A stretch of DNA of 8,184 bases, taken from the NCBI GenBank assembly GCA_030430995.1, contig JAUIKA010000045.1, positions 1 to 8,184 on the forward strand. The letters run 5' to 3'. The position numbers and the translations under genes are program-made. Within the stretch, counting starts at the first letter, position 1. Every line of letters begins with the position of its first letter. The notes below the pieces were generated by a model. That model searched no databases and was not told the DNA's origin. It worked only from the letters and a program-made list of their open reading frames with translations. Source of the stretch: Alphaproteobacteria bacterium (GTDB lineage Bacteria; Pseudomonadota; Alphaproteobacteria; Rickettsiales; Rickettsiaceae). Shown piece after piece: positions 5,090 through 8,184 of the stretch.

Positions 5090-8000
5090 ATGTTAAAAGC
5101 ACCTTTAAGAAAAAACTTTGGTAAAATTAAACATTTCCCTATACCAGACTTAGTAGCAATACAAAGAAGATCTTATTTCGAGGATTTTCTACAAATCAAC
5201 ACAGACCCAGATGAAAGAAAAGATATTGGGCTGCAAGCTATATTGAGGTCTATCTTCCCTATAGAAAATGAAAGCCAAGAGGCAATAGTTGAATTTGTAA
5301 AATACGATATTGAAGAGCCTAAATATGACACTGAGGAATGTTTACATAAAGGAATAACCTACTCAGCCTCTATTAGAGCAACCCTAAGGCTTATTTTATT
5401 TGAAATAGACCCGGAAACGCAAGAGAAAGAAATAAAAGGGGTAAAAGAGCAAGAAGTATTCATAGGTGAAATACCTATGATGACAGATAAAGTTGGCTTC
5501 ATTATTAATGGAACACATAGAGTTATAATTTCTCAGATGCATAGGTCCCCTGGTATATTTTTTGACCATGATAAAGGGAAAGGGCATTCATCAGGCAAAT
5601 TGCTATATTTTGGTAGAATAATACCATATAGGGGATCATGGCTTGACTTAGAATTTGATGTTAGAGATCTAATTTATTTCAGAGTAGATAAAAAAAGAAA
5701 AATGCTAGGCACAATTCTACTCAAAGCCATAGGAATGAGCAAGGAAGATATAGTGGATTACTATTATGAGCAAACCACAGTAGAAAGATGTAAAGACCTA
5801 TGGAAAATAGAATTTAATGTAAAGAATTTTAAACCACATGTGCTTGATTATAACATCATATGCGCAAAGACTAATAAAACATTGCTAAAGTCAGGGGAAA
5901 GGATAACACCGAGGTTAGCTAAAAAACTGATATCTGAAGGACTGGAGAATATATTAGTACCAACAGAGCAGTTGATAGGTAAAACAATCACAAGGTCTAT
6001 CTCTCCTAATGGAGCAAATGATGCTATAGAAATAGGGACTGAAATAACAGAGGAAATAGCTGAGTTGCTAGAAAATGACCCATCTATAAATAGCATATCT
6101 ATAATCAGCAATAATAATATAGGGAAATATATATGCGAAACATTAGTAGCAGATAAAACACAAAACCAAAAGGAAGCCCTAATTGAACTATTTCGCGTTA
6201 TAAGACCGGGGGAGCCAACATCACCTGAAGCTGGTGAAGCTCTGCTCAATGAGCTATTTTTCCATCCTGCAAGATATGATATGTCTAGCGTTGGTAGAGC
6301 TAAATTAAATTCAAGGCTAGATGTAAATGAAGATATATCATGCAGCACCCTAACAAAAAACGATATTAAGAATATATTCAAAGTATTTATTAATGTAAAA
6401 GATGGAAAAAGCTACACAGATGATATAGACCATCTAGGCAATAGAAGAGTAAAGCTTGTAGGAGAGCTTTTAGAGAACCAATCACGTATTGGAATGCTTC
6501 GGATAGAAAAATCTATTCATGAAAGGATGCTATCTCTGGATGTGCAGCATACAATGCCATATGACCTTATAAACGCAAAGTTACTCACATCTATTTTAAA
6601 AGAGTTTTTTGCAACTTCTGCACTTTCACAATTTATGGATCAAACAAATCCATTATCAGAGATTACACATAAAAGAAGGCTTTCTGCTTTAGGCCCTGGT
6701 GGAGTTAGCAAAGAAAGAGCAGGCCTTGAAGTACGTGATGTACATACAACCCATTATGGAAAAATCTGCCCAACAGAAACGCCAGAGGGGCAAAGCATAG
6801 GTCTTATTAGCTCCCTTACCACATATGCTAAAGTAAATCAATTTGGCTTCATAGAAACTCCTTACAGGAAGGTTGTGGATAAAAAAGTAACAGATGACAT
6901 TGTGTATCTATCTGCAAATGAAGAAAGTAAATATAAAATAGGGCAAGCATCTATATTAACAGATAAAGCTGGTTATATATCAGACCCTTCCGTTAGTTGT
7001 AGATATAAAGGAAATGTAATGACAGCACCTTCTACAGAAATAGAACTTGTTGACGTAAACCCTCTGCAGGTGGTGTCTGTATCTGCTGGCTTAATACCAT
7101 TTTTAGAAAATGATGATGCTAACCGTGCTCTAATGGGCTCTAATATGCAGAGGCAGGCTGTTCCACTACTAACAACTTCCGCACCACTAGTTGGAACAGG
7201 AATAGAGGGAAAAGTAGCTCAAGATTCTGGGTCTGCTATAGTAGCAGAATTTGATGCTGTAGTAGAGCATGTTGACGCTACTAAGATAGTGCTAAGAAAT
7301 ATAGAAAATGAGCAGTTAGATAACATAGTTAAAATATATCATTTAACAAAATATAAGCGCTCTAACCATAGTACATGCATCAATAACACTCCATTGGTAT
7401 CGCAAGGGCAAAAAGTAAAAAAAGGAGATGTAATTGCTGATGGAATGAGCACAGATAATGGATTATTATCTTTAGGAAAAAATGTATTGGTAGCATTTGT
7501 TCCTTGGGATGGATATACCTTTGAGGATTCTGTGGTTATTTCAGAGAGAGTGGTGCAAAATGATTTATATACATCTGTGCATATAGAAGAATTTGAAGTA
7601 ATAGCAAGAGATACAAGACTGGGTGCTGAGGAAATAACAGCTGACATACCAAATGCTAGTGAAAAAGCTTTACGGCATTTAGATGAAGAAGGAATTATAG
7701 TTATAGGCTCTAAAGTAAAGCAAGGGGATATATTAGTAGGGAAAGTTACACCAAAAAGTGAAAATATTGTAAGCTCTGAAGAAAAGCTATTAAGAGCAAT
7801 ATTTGGTGAGAAAGGAATGGAAGTCTCAGATACCTCTCTTTATGTATCACCAGGTGTAAGCGGAACTGTAATAGATGTAAAAATTCTTAACCGAAAAGGA
7901 ATAACAAAAGACCATAGAACTAAAGTAATAGAGAATAAATATATTAAAACTCTAGAGCATGAGCAAAATATGGAAATAGAAATCATCACTGATGCTACAT

Positions 8001-8184
8001 ATTTAAAGCTCAGGCATATGCTATTAGAGCAAAAATTCCTTAATGCAGGGAAAGAAACAGCTATTACAAATACTATCTTAGAAAATAAGCCTAAGGAAAA
8101 ATGGTGGTCAATTGTAATAATAAATAAAGAAATTGAGAGGAAAATTAAGGTTTTAAAAGAAGAATTTGAGAAAAAGATAAAAGC
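5090..8184 (+). CDS. rpoB: RNA polymerase beta subunit, 3' end outside window
   Basis: The catalytic beta subunit of RNA polymerase. From ATG 5090 the frame stays open with no stop or frameshift for 1031 codons to the right edge; E. coli RpoB has 1342 residues, so roughly a quarter is missing. Visible blocks in order are: the N-terminal region with GEIPMMTD (126-133) and SSGKLLYFGRIIPYRGSWLD (167-186); a region matching the proteobacterial SI1 insertion (about 225-345); the fork and rifampicin pocket ALSQFMDQTN to LSALGPGG (511-538); TETPEGQSIGLI (562-573); LMGSNMQRQAVP (681-692); the active-site acidic pair E812/D813 in YTFEDSVV; and EEKLLRAIFGEKGMEV (897-912). It breaks off inside the SI2-like region. 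The catalytic lysines, the GDKMAGRHGNKG block and the C-terminal clamp lie beyond the window. The start fits: residues 6-15 (LRKNFGKIKH) align with the usual N-terminus. rplL is not upstream, which is unusual, and rpoC would be expected downstream. Confidence 0.97.
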   Translation, partial: MLKAPLRKNFGKIKHFPIPDLVAIQRRSYFEDFLQINTDPDERKDIGLQAILRSIFPIENESQEAIVEFVKYDIEEPKYDTEECLHKGITYSASIRATLRLILFEIDPETQEKEIKGVKEQEVFIGEIPMMTDKVGFIINGTHRVIISQMHRSPGIFFDHDKGKGHSSGKLLYFGRIIPYRGSWLDLEFDVRDLIYFRVDKKRKMLGTILLKAIGMSKEDIVDYYYEQTTVERCKDLWKIEFNVKNFKPHVLDYNIICAKTNKTLLKSGERITPRLAKKLISEGLENILVPTEQLIGKTITRSISPNGANDAIEIGTEITEEIAELLENDPSINSISIISNNNIGKYICETLVADKTQNQKEALIELFRVIRPGEPTSPEAGEALLNELFFHPARYDMSSVGRAKLNSRLDVNEDISCSTLTKNDIKNIFKVFINVKDGKSYTDDIDHLGNRRVKLVGELLENQSRIGMLRIEKSIHERMLSLDVQHTMPYDLINAKLLTSILKEFFATSALSQFMDQTNPLSEITHKRRLSALGPGGVSKERAGLEVRDVHTTHYGKICPTETPEGQSIGLISSLTTYAKVNQFGFIETPYRKVVDKKVTDDIVYLSANEESKYKIGQASILTDKAGYISDPSVSCRYKGNVMTAPSTEIELVDVNPLQVVSVSAGLIPFLENDDANRALMGSNMQRQAVPLLTTSAPLVGTGIEGKVAQDSGSAIVAEFDAVVEHVDATKIVLRNIENEQLDNIVKIYHLTKYKRSNHSTCINNTPLVSQGQKVKKGDVIADGMSTDNGLLSLGKNVLVAFVPWDGYTFEDSVVISERVVQNDLYTSVHIEEFEVIARDTRLGAEEITADIPNASEKALRHLDEEGIIVIGSKVKQGDILVGKVTPKSENIVSSEEKLLRAIFGEKGMEVSDTSLYVSPGVSGTVIDVKILNRKGITKDHRTKVIENKYIKTLEHEQNMEIEIITDATYLKLRHMLLEQKFLNAGKETAITNTILENKPKEKWWSIVIINKEIERKIKVLKEEFEKKIK

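Noticed and set aside
5396..7647. Minus-strand frames at 5396-5587, 5848-6381 and 7339-7647
   Set aside because: They are antisense to rpoB, whose plus-strand reading is continuous and conserved throughout these intervals.

Overview
The window holds three complete genes on the minus strand and the first three quarters of rpoB on the plus strand. The DNA is strongly AT-rich, most of all in the non-coding parts, and uses the standard genetic code: TGG for Trp, with TGA, TAG and TAA each ending one gene. RpoB reads as an alphaproteobacterial beta subunit. The methyltransferase belongs to the family with a regulatory domain that includes the rickettsial protein-lysine methyltransferases. FtsK is short, and intergenic spaces are few. 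Together these suggest a reduced genome of an intracellular alphaproteobacterium, most likely Rickettsiales or a close relative. This placement is inferred from protein character, not from a database match, and I cannot name a genus.

Layout: 1-287 is very AT-rich DNA with no supported gene. A PKMT-like SAM-dependent methyltransferase lies at 288-1787 (minus), preceded by a 54-nt gap that contains a near-consensus sigma70-type promoter. ftsK (1842-3851, minus) and alr (3844-4896, minus) overlap by 8 nt and are read in the order alr-ftsK-methyltransferase. A 193-nt divergent intergenic region (4897-5089) separates alr from rpoB, which starts at 5090 and runs off the right edge in frame, with 1031 codons visible.

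How the genes fit together: alr makes D-alanine for peptidoglycan, and ftsK links chromosome segregation to the division septum, so the overlapping pair serves cell-wall and division functions. The methyltransferase probably modifies proteins, but its target cannot be read from the sequence. rpoB is the transcription core. The most notable point of arrangement is that rpoB is not preceded by rplJ-rplL, its usual upstream partners in bacteria, but by a divergent alr.

I found no RNA genes, insertion sequences, CRISPR arrays, phage genes or convincing intrinsic terminators, and no clear evidence of a new biological system. What remains is a set of modest observations on gene order, a few substitutions at functionally known positions, and some small intergenic signals.
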